Positions 52,433-61,994 of a DNA stretch of 64,000 nucleotides are shown piece by piece. Position 1 is the stretch's first letter. Each line of letters begins with the position of its first letter. The notes beneath the pieces are model-generated. The model did not search any database and was not told where the DNA came from. It worked only from the letters and a program-made list of their open reading frames with translations. The stretch is from Gottfriedia sp049568075 (GTDB taxonomy: Bacteria; Bacillota; Bacilli; Bacillales; Bacillaceae_G): the NCBI GenBank assembly GCA_049568075.1, contig CP144911.1, one strand, 5' to 3'. A program made the position numbers and the translations under genes.

Positions 52433-52990
52433 ATGAGAGTAGTGTCAGGAAAAAATAAAGGATTAAGTTTAAAGGCAGTACCTGGAATGAGTACTAGACC
52501 GACAACCGATAAAGTAAAAGAAGCAATGTTTAATATAATTGGACCTTACTTTGAAGGTGGTATTGTATTAGATTTATTCGGTGGTAGTGGTGGACTATCA
52601 ATTGAGGCATTAAGTAGAGGGATTGAAAAAGCGATTATTGTAGACCGTGAAATGAAGGCGATTAAGACGATTAAAGAAAACTTAGCAACTTGTAATCTAA
52701 CTGATTGTGCTGAAGTATATCGAAATGACGCTGAGAGAGCTGTTAAAGCGATTATTAAAAGAGAGATCCAATTTGATTTAATTATTTTAGATCCTCCTTA
52801 TAAAAAGCAACAAATCGTATCATTAATTGAAACTTTTGATGAAAAAAATCTTCTTGCATCAGAAGGAACAATTTTAGTAGAACATGCTACAGATGTCGAA
52901 TTACCTGAAAAAATAGGGAAATTTGTACGAACAAAATCAGAAAAATATGGAATTTGTGGCGTATCAGTGTATCATATTCGTATGGAGTAA
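52433..52990 (+). CDS. rsmD: 16S rRNA (guanine966-N2)-methyltransferase RsmD
   Basis: This 185-residue SAM-dependent enzyme (ylbH) has MRVVSGKNKGLSLKAVPG, TRPTTDKVKEAMFNIIG, the SAM motif VLDLFGGSGGLSIEALSRG and the catalytic LDPPY. It precedes coaD by 17 bases and is co-transcribed. SD TAGGAG. Confidence 0.95.
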   Translation: MRVVSGKNKGLSLKAVPGMSTRPTTDKVKEAMFNIIGPYFEGGIVLDLFGGSGGLSIEALSRGIEKAIIVDREMKAIKTIKENLATCNLTDCAEVYRNDAERAVKAIIKREIQFDLIILDPPYKKQQIVSLIETFDEKNLLASEGTILVEHATDVELPEKIGKFVRTKSEKYGICGVSVYHIRME

Positions 52991-53007
52991 TTTTTAGGGG
53001 GTACAAG

Positions 53008-53499
53008 ATGAAACGTATTGCTGTTTGTCCTGGGAGTTTTGATCCAATTACTTTAGGACATTTAGATATTATTAAACGTGGAGCAAGAGTGTTTGATGAA
53101 GTAATAGTTGTCGTATTAAATAACTCGGCCAAAAATTCTTTATTTACTTTAGAAGAAAGAAAAGAATTAATTACGGAAGCTACAAGTGCAATTCAAAATG
53201 TACGCGTTGATTCATTTAGTGGTCTATTAATGGATTATGCGAAAAAAATTAACGCCTCTGCAATATTAAGAGGCCTAAGAGCAGTATCAGACTTTGAATA
53301 TGAAATGCAAATTACAGCAATGAACAAAAAATTAGTAGATGAAATTGACACATTTTTTGTAATGACAAATAATCAATATTCATTCCTAAGTTCTTCAATC
53401 GTAAAAGAAGTCGCGAAATATGGTGGAAATGTAAAAGACTTAGTACCAGAATGTGTAAATAGCGCATTAACAGAAAAATTTTTGAAACCTCAAGTTTAA
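53008..53499 (+). CDS. coaD: Phosphopantetheine adenylyltransferase CoaD
   Basis: This 163-residue nucleotidyltransferase performs the penultimate step of CoA synthesis. It has PGSFDPITLGH (TxGH, residues 8-18), RGLRAVSDFEYE and QYSFLSSSIVKEVA. ATG 53008 follows TTAGGGGG; the in-frame codon at 52954 lies inside rsmD. Confidence 0.96.
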   Translation: MKRIAVCPGSFDPITLGHLDIIKRGARVFDEVIVVVLNNSAKNSLFTLEERKELITEATSAIQNVRVDSFSGLLMDYAKKINASAILRGLRAVSDFEYEMQITAMNKKLVDEIDTFFVMTNNQYSFLSSSIVKEVAKYGGNVKDLVPECVNSALTEKFLKPQV

Positions 53500-53544
53500 T
53501 GTAAGCTTAAGTATATATATAATTTATTAATGAGAAGACAACAT

Positions 53545-53588
53545 AAAAGAAACCTCAAGTTTGTTTAAAACTGAGGTTTCTTTTTTTT
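53545..53588 (+). terminator. Terminator between coaD and ylbJ
   Basis: GAAACCTCAAGTTT / AAACTGAGGTTTC with one bulge, followed by T9. Confidence 0.9.
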
Positions 53589-53598
53589 ATGAAAACGT

Positions 53599-54822
53599 TT
53601 AAGAAGATAACTTTTTTATATACAGTTTATAAATCAAGATAATTACATAAATGTAAAGAGAAATTAATGTTATAACTGAACCTGTTGAAATCAATGATTC
53701 CAGGTTTAACTGTTTCTCTGTAAAAATCTTTATAACAGGTAAAGTATTATTAGTAACATTAGAAGTTAACTGATTAAGATATAATGGCTTCCAAAAGATA
53801 ATTGCCAAAATAGGTGCAATTCCAGATTGCAATAAACGACCGATTAAATAAGGTTTAATACTTAACTTCACTTCAGAAATAATACTTGCTACTTGGGCTT
53901 GTATTGAAAAACCACCAAATCCTAAAATAAAGCTAGTTAAAGCCACTTGCTGCAATAATGTACTATTGCCTAATTCACTGACTAATTTAGATCCTAGAGT
54001 AATTTCAAATAATCCAGATAAAAAAGGCGTAGATAAATTGTGATTAACCTTTAAATTTGAAAAGCAATATGCAATTATTTTTCCAACATTAGAGATAAAT
54101 CCAATTTCAATTAAAAGCATATTAAGAACAGAAAAAACGATAATAAATCCACCGATCATTAATAATGTTTGTACGGAGGAAGCTATTGCGTCCCCTAATA
54201 TTTTTCCAATCGGTCTTCTTTCACTTAATCTTTTTTCATGCATAACTTTAAAAGCGTATTTAAAGCGGTTAGAATGAATTCTTTCTTTACGAGAGTAGTT
54301 AGGTTGGTTTCTTCCGTAAAACCTCATAATGAGGCCTACAATAGCGTTAGATAAATAATGACTGAGTGCAAGTACGAGCCCAACTTTTGGGTTATGAAAA
54401 AAACCAACAGATATGGCAACAAAAATAAACAATGGGTTAGATGAATTTGTAAATGAATTAAGTCGTTCGGCTTCTAATTTTGTTAATTCCCCATCTTTAT
54501 ATAATTTTGCAGAAAGTTTCGCACCTGAAGGAAATCCTGAGGCCATTCCCATAGCCCAAACAAACGCCCCAACCCCCGGAACTCTAAATAAAGGTCTCAT
54601 AACTGGCTCTAAAAATACACCAATAAATTGAACAATTCCAAAGCATATTAGAAGTTCACTTAAAATGAAAAAAGGAAGGAGCGAAGGAAATACGATTCCC
54701 CACCACATATTTAACCCTCTTATTGAACCTTTAAATGCTACCTCTGGATGCAAAATAATAGTTGATGTCAGAAATATGAGTAATAAAAAAATTAGTAAGG
54801 TAATGAAGTAATTTTTTTTCAC
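53599..54822 (-). CDS. ylbJ: Sporulation membrane protein YlbJ
   Basis: This 407-residue multi-helix protein has two nucleoside-recognition (Gate) regions: GIVFPSLLPFFILSELLICF and MASGFPSGAKLSAKL in the first half, ASSVQTLLMIGGFIIVFSVL in the second. YlbJ is a sigma-E-controlled protein needed for spore heat resistance in B. subtilis (family knowledge). The GTG at 54822 follows TTTGGAGG; the upstream start at 54855 precedes it. Confidence 0.88.
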   Translation of the reverse strand: MKKNYFITLLIFLLLIFLTSTIILHPEVAFKGSIRGLNMWWGIVFPSLLPFFILSELLICFGIVQFIGVFLEPVMRPLFRVPGVGAFVWAMGMASGFPSGAKLSAKLYKDGELTKLEAERLNSFTNSSNPLFIFVAISVGFFHNPKVGLVLALSHYLSNAIVGLIMRFYGRNQPNYSRKERIHSNRFKYAFKVMHEKRLSERRPIGKILGDAIASSVQTLLMIGGFIIVFSVLNMLLIEIGFISNVGKIIAYCFSNLKVNHNLSTPFLSGLFEITLGSKLVSELGNSTLLQQVALTSFILGFGGFSIQAQVASIISEVKLSIKPYLIGRLLQSGIAPILAIIFWKPLYLNQLTSNVTNNTLPVIKIFTEKQLNLESLISTGSVITLISLYIYVIILIYKLYIKKLSS

Positions 54823-54995
54823 ATATAAACCTCCAAAGATAAACTTAAAAACCATATAGATTTTTGTCTAATTGTAGTAAGACCAATGAGTAGGAAATAA
54901 GATAGTAATATATGTATAAAAAAAACTTGTACAATTAAATATACGTTGCTGGAATTCAATTTTAGACCAAAGAGTTTAATTGGAGGGGAAACAAC

Positions 54996-55802
54996 TTGGA
55001 ACCGAAAATTGGTTTAGCATTAGGTTCAGGAGGTGCACGAGGATTTGCACATGTTGGTGTAATTTCCGTTTTAAAAAAGCATAATATTCCTATAGATCTG
55101 ATTGCAGGCAGTAGTATAGGTGCTTTAGTTGCTGTTTTATACGGTGCTGGTGCGGATGTAGATCGTCTATATAAAATCGCAAAAGTATTTCAATCTAAAT
55201 ACTATATTGACTATGTTGTTCCAAAAATGGGTTTGATTTCCGGGAACAGAGTTAAAGAGTTGATTAAAGTACTATCATTTGGTAGAAAGCTTGAAGAATT
55301 AGATTTGCCAGTGTCTGTAATCGCTACAGATTTATTAACAGGAGAAAAAATTGTATTTCAAAAGGGAGATATTGCTACTGCAGTCCGTGGGAGTATTTCA
55401 ATACCGGGAATTTTTGTACCAGAAACATGGAATGGAAGACTTTTAGTTGATGGTGGAGTCATCGATCGTATCCCCGTTTCAGTTGTCAAAGAGATGGGGG
55501 CTGATTTTATTATTGGAGTAGATGCTTCTCCTATTCAAGTAAGTGGTGAAGTTTCGACAATCTATGATGTGATTATGCAAAGTATTGAAATAATGCAGCA
55601 TGAACTCGTGAGAAATAGAGAAATTGCTTCGAATGTTATGATAAGACCTAAATTAGACCATGTTAATTCTAGAAACTTTACTAACCTTGAAAATGTTATC
55701 AAAATAGGTGAAGAAGCTACAGAAAAATTAATTCCAGAAATTCTTGAAAAGATTGAGCAATGGAAGGAGAAAAATAGTGATAAAAAGGATCAGAATTCTT
55801 AA
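54996..55802 (+). CDS. ylbK: Patatin-like phospholipase family protein YlbK
   Basis: This 268-residue serine hydrolase has the oxyanion loop GSGGARG (10-16), the nucleophile elbow GSSIG (Ser40) and the dyad Asp152 in VDGG. Relatives include RssA-type proteins; the substrate is unknown. TTG start at 54996 behind TGGAGGGG. Its 3' end overlaps ylbL by 26 bases. Confidence 0.92.
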   Translation: MEPKIGLALGSGGARGFAHVGVISVLKKHNIPIDLIAGSSIGALVAVLYGAGADVDRLYKIAKVFQSKYYIDYVVPKMGLISGNRVKELIKVLSFGRKLEELDLPVSVIATDLLTGEKIVFQKGDIATAVRGSISIPGIFVPETWNGRLLVDGGVIDRIPVSVVKEMGADFIIGVDASPIQVSGEVSTIYDVIMQSIEIMQHELVRNREIASNVMIRPKLDHVNSRNFTNLENVIKIGEEATEKLIPEILEKIEQWKEKNSDKKDQNS

Positions 55803-56802
55803 TGTCCTATTAGTACTTGGTATTACGCTAATTCTTTTATATTTCATTCCATTACCATACTATGTAACAAAACCAGGCTTAGCCGAGCCTTTAAGGCCAT
55901 ATGTAAAAGTTGAAGGTGCAAAAAAAGATAAAGGTGAATTTATGCTAACGACCGTCGCAATGGGTAAGGCAAATGTCTATTCATATATTGGTACGAAAAT
56001 TAATGACAATTACCATTTATACAAGATAGAAGAAATAAAAGTAAAAGGTGAAAGTGATGAAGATTATCAATTCCGCCAATTAAGATACATGGAAGAATCA
56101 AAGCAAGCTGCGATTTTAAACGCATATAAGCAGGCTAAAAAATCTTATAAAGTGACGGAAAACGGAATAGTAGTCGTATCTGTTTTAAAGGATATGCCAG
56201 CCCATAACGTATTAATGCTAGGTGACATTATCACTAAAATCGATGGGAAAGAAATTCGTACGATCAATGATTTTACCAATACTGTAAAAAGTAGAAATCC
56301 TGGTACAAATTTTAATTTAGAAGTAAGTAGAAAAGGGGAAATTAAATACTTTAATATTAAAACAGAAGCTTTTAAAGACGAACCGAATCGTGCTGGAATT
56401 GGTGTTTCTATTGCAGAAAATTTAAATCTAACTACAAATCCAAAAGTTAAAATAAATTCAGAAAAGATTGGTGGACCTTCAGCGGGACTGATGTTTGCAC
56501 TAGAAATTTATGATCAATTAAAAGACGAAAGTTTAGCAAAAGGTCATGAAATAGCTGGAACTGGAACAATTGATAAAAATGGAGTCGTTGGACCGATAGG
56601 TGGTATATCTCAAAAAATAATTGCAGCATCTGATTCTGGAGCAGAGATTTTCTTTGCACCAAATGAGAATGGTAAAAAGAATTCTAACTATAATGAAGCT
56701 GTAAAAAGTGCAAAAAAGCATGACTTGAAAATGAAAATAATACCGATTGATACATATAACGAAGCAATTAATTATCTTGAAAAGTTAAAGACAAAAAAAT
56801 AA
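55777..56802 (+). CDS. ylbL: PDZ/Lon-type serine protease YlbL
   Basis: This 341-residue membrane-anchored protease has an N-terminal helix, a PDZ domain (about 125-195, MLGDIITKIDGKEIRT) and a Lon S16 domain with Ser235 (GGPSAG) and Lys280 as catalytic dyad. B. subtilis YlbL degrades the SOS division inhibitor YneA. GTG 55777 behind AAGGAGA within the ylbK end. Confidence 0.94.
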   Translation: MIKRIRILNVLLVLGITLILLYFIPLPYYVTKPGLAEPLRPYVKVEGAKKDKGEFMLTTVAMGKANVYSYIGTKINDNYHLYKIEEIKVKGESDEDYQFRQLRYMEESKQAAILNAYKQAKKSYKVTENGIVVVSVLKDMPAHNVLMLGDIITKIDGKEIRTINDFTNTVKSRNPGTNFNLEVSRKGEIKYFNIKTEAFKDEPNRAGIGVSIAENLNLTTNPKVKINSEKIGGPSAGLMFALEIYDQLKDESLAKGHEIAGTGTIDKNGVVGPIGGISQKIIAASDSGAEIFFAPNENGKKNSNYNEAVKSAKKHDLKMKIIPIDTYNEAINYLEKLKTKK

Positions 56803-56825
56803 TTTCATTAGAATAGGTGTATGAT

Positions 56826-56875
56826 AAAAAATGGCAGGATATAAGGGGGATATCCCTAAACCTGCCATTTTTTTA
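56826..56875. terminator. Bidirectional terminator ylbL / ylbM
   Basis: AAAAAATGGCAGG / CCTGCCATTTTTTT encloses a second small stem GGATAT / ATATCC. A6 and T7 flank it. Confidence 0.9.
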
Positions 56876-56900
56876 GTTTATACTATGTAGTTGAAACTAC

Positions 56901-58136
56901 TTACGATCTACTAAATTGATTACTATTTTCATCATAAATAATTGGATACAGTGAATATTCGGTTTTTATTAATTTTTGTTGATTATGTAATGAAAGCATC
57001 GAAGCATAAGTATATGTTGCTTTCAAATCAGTACTTAGTTCTTTTTGATTTTGCTGATTAATAGTCGTGTAAATTGGTAATTCAATTAATTTTTTTTTGC
57101 TATTTAAATAAGTTTTTCCCATTGAACTCATACCAAGTAAACGGATATAAGGAACACAATCTTTCTCTAATATTGCTGACATTTCTTTTTTGGATGTATT
57201 TGTTAAGATATGTGTTAACAATCTTTGAATTCGAGTCCAAGTGTATCTCTTTGTTTTTATTGATGTCATTAACTCTTCAAAATTAAGACAGTTTAATACA
57301 GAATGTAATACCCTTCTTTCTAAACCTTCGACAGCTTCGTAAATTTCCTCAAGCTCTTCTTTAGTTGATGTCATTAATTTATATTTCAAAAATGGTAAAT
57401 ATTCATTCCAAGAATGAAGAACACCATACTCGTTTATGTAATCTTCAATTGAATCTTTAGTAAAGCTTGGAACAAAGTCAGAAATCGATTGATTTTCACC
57501 TTTTAGAATTTTTCTAATTGCTGTAGCGCTAGCGATACTATGATGATTGGTTTCTTCATCATGATAATTTGCAGCTATACGCTGAATCGTTCTACCTTCC
57601 ATTCGACTATCAAAGTGTTCAATAGCTTCTAAATAATGTATTCCTAGAATATTATTTGGAAGTGAAACATCAAGCTTCGATGATTCAAGATTTTTTTGTA
57701 AAGCAGTACTATATGCAGCAGGATAACTTAGTCCTTCATCAAGAAAAGTACGTATACTTGTATTGATTGAAGAAGTAAGCTGCTTCTTTTGTTTGATTAA
57801 CTCGTAAAATGTCTCAATTTTACCCTCTTCACTTCCAAAACAAACATAATCACATTTTAAAGAATCAAGAATTGAAATAGCGCCTTTGGCAAAGATGCTA
57901 GCGTGCTGAGTCGAATAGCTATAAGGTAATTCAATAACAAGATCTGCACCTGCTTGTAAAGCTAACTTTGTTCGTACATGCTTTGGAACGACTGCTGGCT
58001 CGCCTCTTTGTAAAAATTGACCACTCATTACCGCAATAACAACATCAGCATTTGTACTTTTTTTAGAACTAGTTAAATGAAAAGCATGTCCATTATGTAA
58101 TGGGTTATACTCTACTACTACACCAACCGAACGCAT
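56901..58136 (-). CDS. ylbM: tRNA(Met) cytidine acetate ligase TmcAL
   Basis: This 411-residue enzyme (TmcAL, YlbM) makes ac4C34 in elongator tRNA-Met with acetate and ATP. It starts MRSVGVVVEYNPLHNGHAFH with the nucleotidyltransferase HNGH (14-17), then VIAVMSGQFLQRGEPAVVPK and DLVIELPYSYSTQHA. SD TTGGAGGTG on the reverse strand. Confidence 0.94.
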   Translation of the reverse strand: MRSVGVVVEYNPLHNGHAFHLTSSKKSTNADVVIAVMSGQFLQRGEPAVVPKHVRTKLALQAGADLVIELPYSYSTQHASIFAKGAISILDSLKCDYVCFGSEEGKIETFYELIKQKKQLTSSINTSIRTFLDEGLSYPAAYSTALQKNLESSKLDVSLPNNILGIHYLEAIEHFDSRMEGRTIQRIAANYHDEETNHHSIASATAIRKILKGENQSISDFVPSFTKDSIEDYINEYGVLHSWNEYLPFLKYKLMTSTKEELEEIYEAVEGLERRVLHSVLNCLNFEELMTSIKTKRYTWTRIQRLLTHILTNTSKKEMSAILEKDCVPYIRLLGMSSMGKTYLNSKKKLIELPIYTTINQQNQKELSTDLKATYTYASMLSLHNQQKLIKTEYSLYPIIYDENSNQFSRS

Positions 58137-58339
58137 AGAAATGCACCTCCAATATTTACTAATTTCACGAATTTATACATTAAGAATACCAGTTTTCAGA
58201 AATAATTCGCAACCTAGTGTGAATTGTATTGAATTTTATTGTGGAAAATAATATATTAGATAGGTTACATATAAGAAGCAAGGTCAAGGATTTAATGGGA
58301 AAGCTAGTAACCAAGTCTAAAACTTTTAGTGAATTTTTC

Positions 58340-58940
58340 GTCGTATGCTTGTCGGGATCTCAGTCAAAGAAGTATATTATGATGTCTAGCTCCCCAAGCT
58401 AGCTCTTCGGTAATATTCCATTAATCTTCGAAGTGGAAAGTGCGCCACTTCTTTTAGCTGAATGGAGATATTCCTAAAAAAGAAGCAGAAAGATGTCTAG
58501 CTCCGGCTCCTAACTCCTCGAGGTCATAAGCCAATTTTCGTCTAAGATTAAAGTGCAAATCTTAGCCAAAAATCCTCTTATGCTTGTCGGGAATTCAGTC
58601 AATGAAGTATGTGTGATGTCTAGTTCCACAAGCTAGCTCTTCGGTAATATTCCATTAATCTTCGAAGTGGAAAGTGCCCCACTTCTTCAGCTGAATGGAG
58701 ATATTCCTAAAAAAGAAGCAGAAAGATGTCTAGCTCCGGCTCCTAACTCCTCGAGGTCATAAGCCAATTTTCGTCTAAGATTAAAGTGCAAATCTTAGCC
58801 AAAAATCGTCTTATGCTTGTCGGGAATTCAGTCAATGAAGTATGTATGATGTCTAGTTCCACAAGCTAGCTCTTCGGTAATATTCCATTAATCTTCGAAG
58901 TGGAAAGTGCGCCACTTCTTCAGCTGAATGGAGATATTCC
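58340..58940. repeat. Tandem array of about 233-bp composite repeat
   Basis: Two modules alternate. Module A starts GATGTCTAGCTCC/GATGTCTAGTTCC at 58381, 58615 and 58848; module B starts GATGTCTAGCTCCGGCTCC at 58492 and 58725. A partial B tail opens the array at about 58340. Period is 233-234 bp and copies are nearly identical. A folds into a long imperfect hairpin (AAGTGG / CCACTT core; ATATTCCATT against AATGGAGATATTCC); B contains CTAAGATT / AATCTTAG. No ORF. GC is above the local average. I recall GTCTAGCTCC repeats as common in Bacillus intergenic DNA. The 58137-58339 part holds nothing recognisable. Confidence 0.85.
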
Positions 58941-58992
58941 CATCAGAGCTGGGCAAGCTTGTTCCACATTTCAATAGTGTAAAGAAAAAATA

Positions 58993-59021
58993 TTGACAAG
59001 TGATTATAAAGAATATATAAT
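58993..59021 (+). promoter_or_regulatory. Consensus sigma-A promoter of ylbN-rpmF
   Basis: TTGACA 58993-58998, a 17-base spacer and TATAAT 59016-59021: both hexamers are perfect. The leader is about 22 nt to the ylbN start. Confidence 0.92.
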
Positions 59022-59050
59022 TTTCATTGTTGCCTTGAGGTGGTTTATTT

Positions 59051-59566
59051 ATGAAATGGTCAGTGCACCAGTTGCAGAAATTAAGACATAAAGGTTTAAA
59101 TTTAGATGAGACAATTGATGTAAGTCAAATAAAGGAACGTAATACTGATATTCGAGAGGTTTCTCCAATTCGAGTTACTGGACGAGTTGATTTTGGAACG
59201 AACCGATATACGTTTCATTTAACAATAACTGGATATTTAATTTTACCTTGTGTAAGAACATTAGTTGATGTAAAATATCCTTTGTCGATTACCACAACAG
59301 AAACATTTTTTACAACATCTGAATGGAAAAGTGAAGATGAGAATTTTCACATCCTAGAGGGTGACGTGTTAGACTTAACCCCAGTGATTGAGGAATGTAT
59401 CTTAGCCGAGATTCCAATGCAGGTTTTTGCAGAGGATGTTGAGGGGAAAGAAACAGCTCCAACGTCAGGAACAGATTGGGAAGTTAGGGAACATGTCGAA
59501 GTAGAGCAAAAAATTGACCCTCGACTTGCTGGTTTAGCAAAATTTTTTGACAAACAAGATAATTGA
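59051..59566 (+). CDS. ylbN: DUF177 (YceD-family) protein YlbN
   Basis: This 171-residue acidic protein sits before rpmF, as YceD-family (DUF177) genes do in most bacteria. It has SPIRVTGRVDFGTNRYTFH, LILPCVRTLVDVKYP and a C-terminal DPRLAGLAKFFD. The family is tied to 23S rRNA/50S accumulation. SD GAGGTGG. Confidence 0.9.
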   Translation: MKWSVHQLQKLRHKGLNLDETIDVSQIKERNTDIREVSPIRVTGRVDFGTNRYTFHLTITGYLILPCVRTLVDVKYPLSITTTETFFTTSEWKSEDENFHILEGDVLDLTPVIEECILAEIPMQVFAEDVEGKETAPTSGTDWEVREHVEVEQKIDPRLAGLAKFFDKQDN

Positions 59567-59621
59567 GAAGTACCGGATAACCGGCTTCATAACAAACACT
59601 CACTTTAAGGAGGTGGGATCA

Positions 59622-59795
59622 ATGGCAGTACCTGCAAGAAGAACGTCCAAAACTGTAAAAAGAAAGCGTCGTACGCATTTTAAATTAGCGGTACCTGGAA
59701 TGGTTGAATGCCCAAACTGTAGTGAATTAACATTAGCACACCGCGTATGTAAATCATGCGGACACTACAAAGGAAAACAAGTACTTAGCAAATAA
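59622..59795 (+). CDS. rpmF: 50S ribosomal protein L32
   Basis: This 57-residue ribosomal protein begins MAVPARRTSKTVKRKRRTH and has CPNC...CKSC, the zinc-binding (C+) form. ATG 59622 follows AAGGAGGTGG, one of the strongest SDs in the window. A small stem CCGG-ATAA-CCGG lies about 40 bases upstream. Confidence 0.97.
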   Translation: MAVPARRTSKTVKRKRRTHFKLAVPGMVECPNCSELTLAHRVCKSCGHYKGKQVLSK

Positions 59796-59810
59796 GCTAG
59801 TCTTTGAATG

Positions 59811-59835
59811 AGCACATAGGAAACTATGTGCTTTT
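59811..59835 (+). terminator. Terminator of rpmF
   Basis: AGCACATAG / CTATGTGCT with a GAAA tetraloop and TTTT. Confidence 0.85.
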
Positions 59836-59961
59836 CCTTTTGCCTTTAAACGACTATGATTAATCCTCTAAAACCATGCTTCCTCTTACCTCTGCCCATT
59901 TCAATTTCTGTATAGTATAATAAAAACTAATAGGAAACTAGGTATAGAGAGAGGGATTCCA

Positions 59962-60729
59962 ATGTCTGAAGTAATTAATTATCAAAGAGATGAAATAGAT
60001 TATATATTTTTAAATAGGCCTAATTACGGGAATTGCATTGATGAAAATACGGTAGAAAAACTTTCTGAAATTATCCGAGAAATCCGAATGAAATCCCAAA
60101 GTAAACTAGTTGTATTAACTGGGGAAGGTATGAAATATTTTTGTACCGGTGGAGATTTAAACACAATTTTAAAGTTTAAAAATAATTTAAATGGATTGGA
60201 ATCTTTTAATCTAAAAATGTGTGATGTGATTTATCAAATTGCTATGTTACCTCAAATTACAATCTGTTTTATTAACGGTTATGCTTTAGGTGGCGGCTGC
60301 GAACTGGCAAGTGCATTCGATTTTAGATACGCGAGTCACAATGCAAAAATAGGATTTATTCAAGGAAGAATGGGAATTCCAACCTCTTGGGGTGGAGGTA
60401 CCGTGCTTCAAGAAAAAATGAGTCATCAAGATTGGATTACATTACTATCATCCTCAAATATTTACACCGCATTTCAAGCTAAAAAGATCGGCTTTATACA
60501 TGAACTATCAAAAGATTTAACAAGTTTACATAATGAAAGCTTTATTAGTTTAGCTAGAGGTATTCCAGCACAAATTCATCATCAAAATAAAAAAATACTT
60601 ATTCGTAAATGGACTGAGCAAAATCTTAAGAGAAGAATGGAAGAAGAAGTTATTTCTGCTATGCCACTTTGGTTTTCAGATGAACATATAAAAAATATCG
60701 AACAATTTACAAAAAAATTGGAAAAGTAA
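59962..60729 (+). CDS. Enoyl-CoA hydratase/isomerase family protein
   Basis: This 255-residue crotonase-fold protein has YFCTGGDL (first oxyanion loop) and GYALGGGCELASAFDFRYAS (second loop, with the Glu of GGGCE). GFIQGRMGIPTSWGGG follows. The second catalytic Glu of hydratases seems replaced by the GxPTSWGG segment, so hydratase, isomerase or hydrolase activity is open. SD AGAGAGGGA. It sits between rpmF and gerR. Confidence 0.85.
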   Translation: MSEVINYQRDEIDYIFLNRPNYGNCIDENTVEKLSEIIREIRMKSQSKLVVLTGEGMKYFCTGGDLNTILKFKNNLNGLESFNLKMCDVIYQIAMLPQITICFINGYALGGGCELASAFDFRYASHNAKIGFIQGRMGIPTSWGGGTVLQEKMSHQDWITLLSSSNIYTAFQAKKIGFIHELSKDLTSLHNESFISLARGIPAQIHHQNKKILIRKWTEQNLKRRMEEEVISAMPLWFSDEHIKNIEQFTKKLEK

Positions 60730-60805
60730 TCTTCTACCTTCATTTTTTTGTGCATATGAATTAGTAAAATCTGCTTATTGCATAAGAAATTGGAGGGGAT
60801 TGCAA

Positions 60806-61387
60806 ATGGTTGCAAATCGCCAGGATGCATGGACAAAAGATGAAGATAACTACTTAGCTGAAGTAGTTTTAAAAACGATAAATGAAGGGTCAACTCAATT
60901 AATGGCATTTAAAGTAGTAGCAAAGAACTTATCAAGGACTGCTGCTGCTTGCGGTTACCGATGGAATTCTTATGTTAGAAAGTTCTACAAAGAAGAAATT
61001 GAAAAAGCAAAAAATAGTAGTAAAAAACTAGCTGTTCCCACAAATGAGGTAGAACCAAAGCACGATTCGGAAATAATTACGAATGAGATTCACGAAGAAG
61101 CTACAATAGAAAAAGTCCATTCCGAAATAACCTTTGAGTCAGTATATAAATTCCTTGAATATTTGAGATTAAAAGTTGATGCTAGTGGACGAATTAAAGA
61201 TATACAATCTTTAGAAAAAAAGCTATTAAAATATAAACAAGAAAATGAACAATTGAAAATTGAAAAACAACAACTAGTTGAAAAACTAAATGAGCTCCAA
61301 AGTGAATATGAACATTTATTTGATTTTTTAGATCAAAAACGAAAAATAGTAAATGTTAGTTCTAAAAATGACACGAAGGTAAAATAA
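60806..61387 (+). CDS. gerR: Sporulation regulator GerR (RsfA family)
   Basis: This 193-residue protein has an N-terminal Myb-like DNA-binding domain (RQDAWTKDEDNYLAEVVLK...RTAAACGYRWNSYVRK) and a C-terminal coiled coil, as in GerR (YlbO), which tunes sigma-E genes in the mother cell. ATG 60806 lies seven bases after GGAGGGG. RsfA is the paralogous alternative; position between rpmF and ylbP favours GerR. Confidence 0.87.
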   Translation: MVANRQDAWTKDEDNYLAEVVLKTINEGSTQLMAFKVVAKNLSRTAAACGYRWNSYVRKFYKEEIEKAKNSSKKLAVPTNEVEPKHDSEIITNEIHEEATIEKVHSEITFESVYKFLEYLRLKVDASGRIKDIQSLEKKLLKYKQENEQLKIEKQQLVEKLNELQSEYEHLFDFLDQKRKIVNVSSKNDTKVK

Positions 61388-61391
61388 AATG

Positions 61392-61428
61392 AAAAACTCA
61401 ACATCTCCTATAGGAGTGTTGAGTTTTT
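61392..61428. terminator. Bidirectional terminator gerR / ylbP
   Basis: AAAAACTCAACA with CTCC pairs to GGAG with TGTTGAGTTTTTT, one bulged base. Confidence 0.9.
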
Positions 61429-61433
61429 TGTCT

Positions 61434-61847
61434 TTATTTATTTTCAGGTTTCCAAATGACAAATTCAGAATCTGCCTCAATGAAACCTTGTTTTTTCCAA
61501 AATTCATTTGAATTTGCTCTTGGTATCGTTTTAATTGTTTTCTTAAAGGATTTAGCGAAATTTACTAATTCTTTTCCGTACCCATTCTTTTGATAATAAG
61601 GTAGAACTTCCATTTTATTAATTTCAATTATTTCTTCATTATTTTCACTATGTGTATATAAACTCATTCGGGCAATAAGTGCCTTACCTAAGTATATACC
61701 ATAGAAAGGAGATTGAAACTCGTTATCAATTAAATTTGATTCAAGATCTTCAAGCATTGATAGCTCTTGTAAACCGTAACCGGAAAATTGCTGAAATTGT
61801 TCAAGTGTTTTAAAATTTATTTGTAAACGTTCTATCTTGATGTTCAA
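61434..61847 (-). CDS. ylbP: GNAT-family acetyltransferase YlbP
   Basis: This 137-residue protein has the GNAT motif A at INKMEVLPYYQKNGYGKELV (Q/G-x-x-G-x-G/A variant) and a C-terminal NEFWKKQGF. Homologues are about 160 residues. The substrate is unknown. SD AGGGGGAGC. Confidence 0.85.
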   Translation of the reverse strand: MNIKIERLQINFKTLEQFQQFSGYGLQELSMLEDLESNLIDNEFQSPFYGIYLGKALIARMSLYTHSENNEEIIEINKMEVLPYYQKNGYGKELVNFAKSFKKTIKTIPRANSNEFWKKQGFIEADSEFVIWKPENK

Positions 61848-61994
61848 AAAAGCTCCCCCTTAAAAAGAATGTAAATTTTTAATATTTTAAATATAATTAT
61901 ATCGTACAATTAAATTTAAAAAAAGATAGATTCGGTGTAAATTTATTATCACAAAGATAATAGTGGAAAAATAATTTTTCGATTGGAGAAATCA

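Noticed and set aside
53589..53603. cre-like ATGAAAACGTTTAAG near the end of ylbJ
   Set aside because: It is downstream of both neighbouring genes, next to a terminator, so a CcpA role is unlikely despite 13/15 matches.
58340..58940. Possible CRISPR array
   Set aside because: The repeat unit is 233 bp, made of two hairpin modules with no unique spacers and no cas genes nearby.
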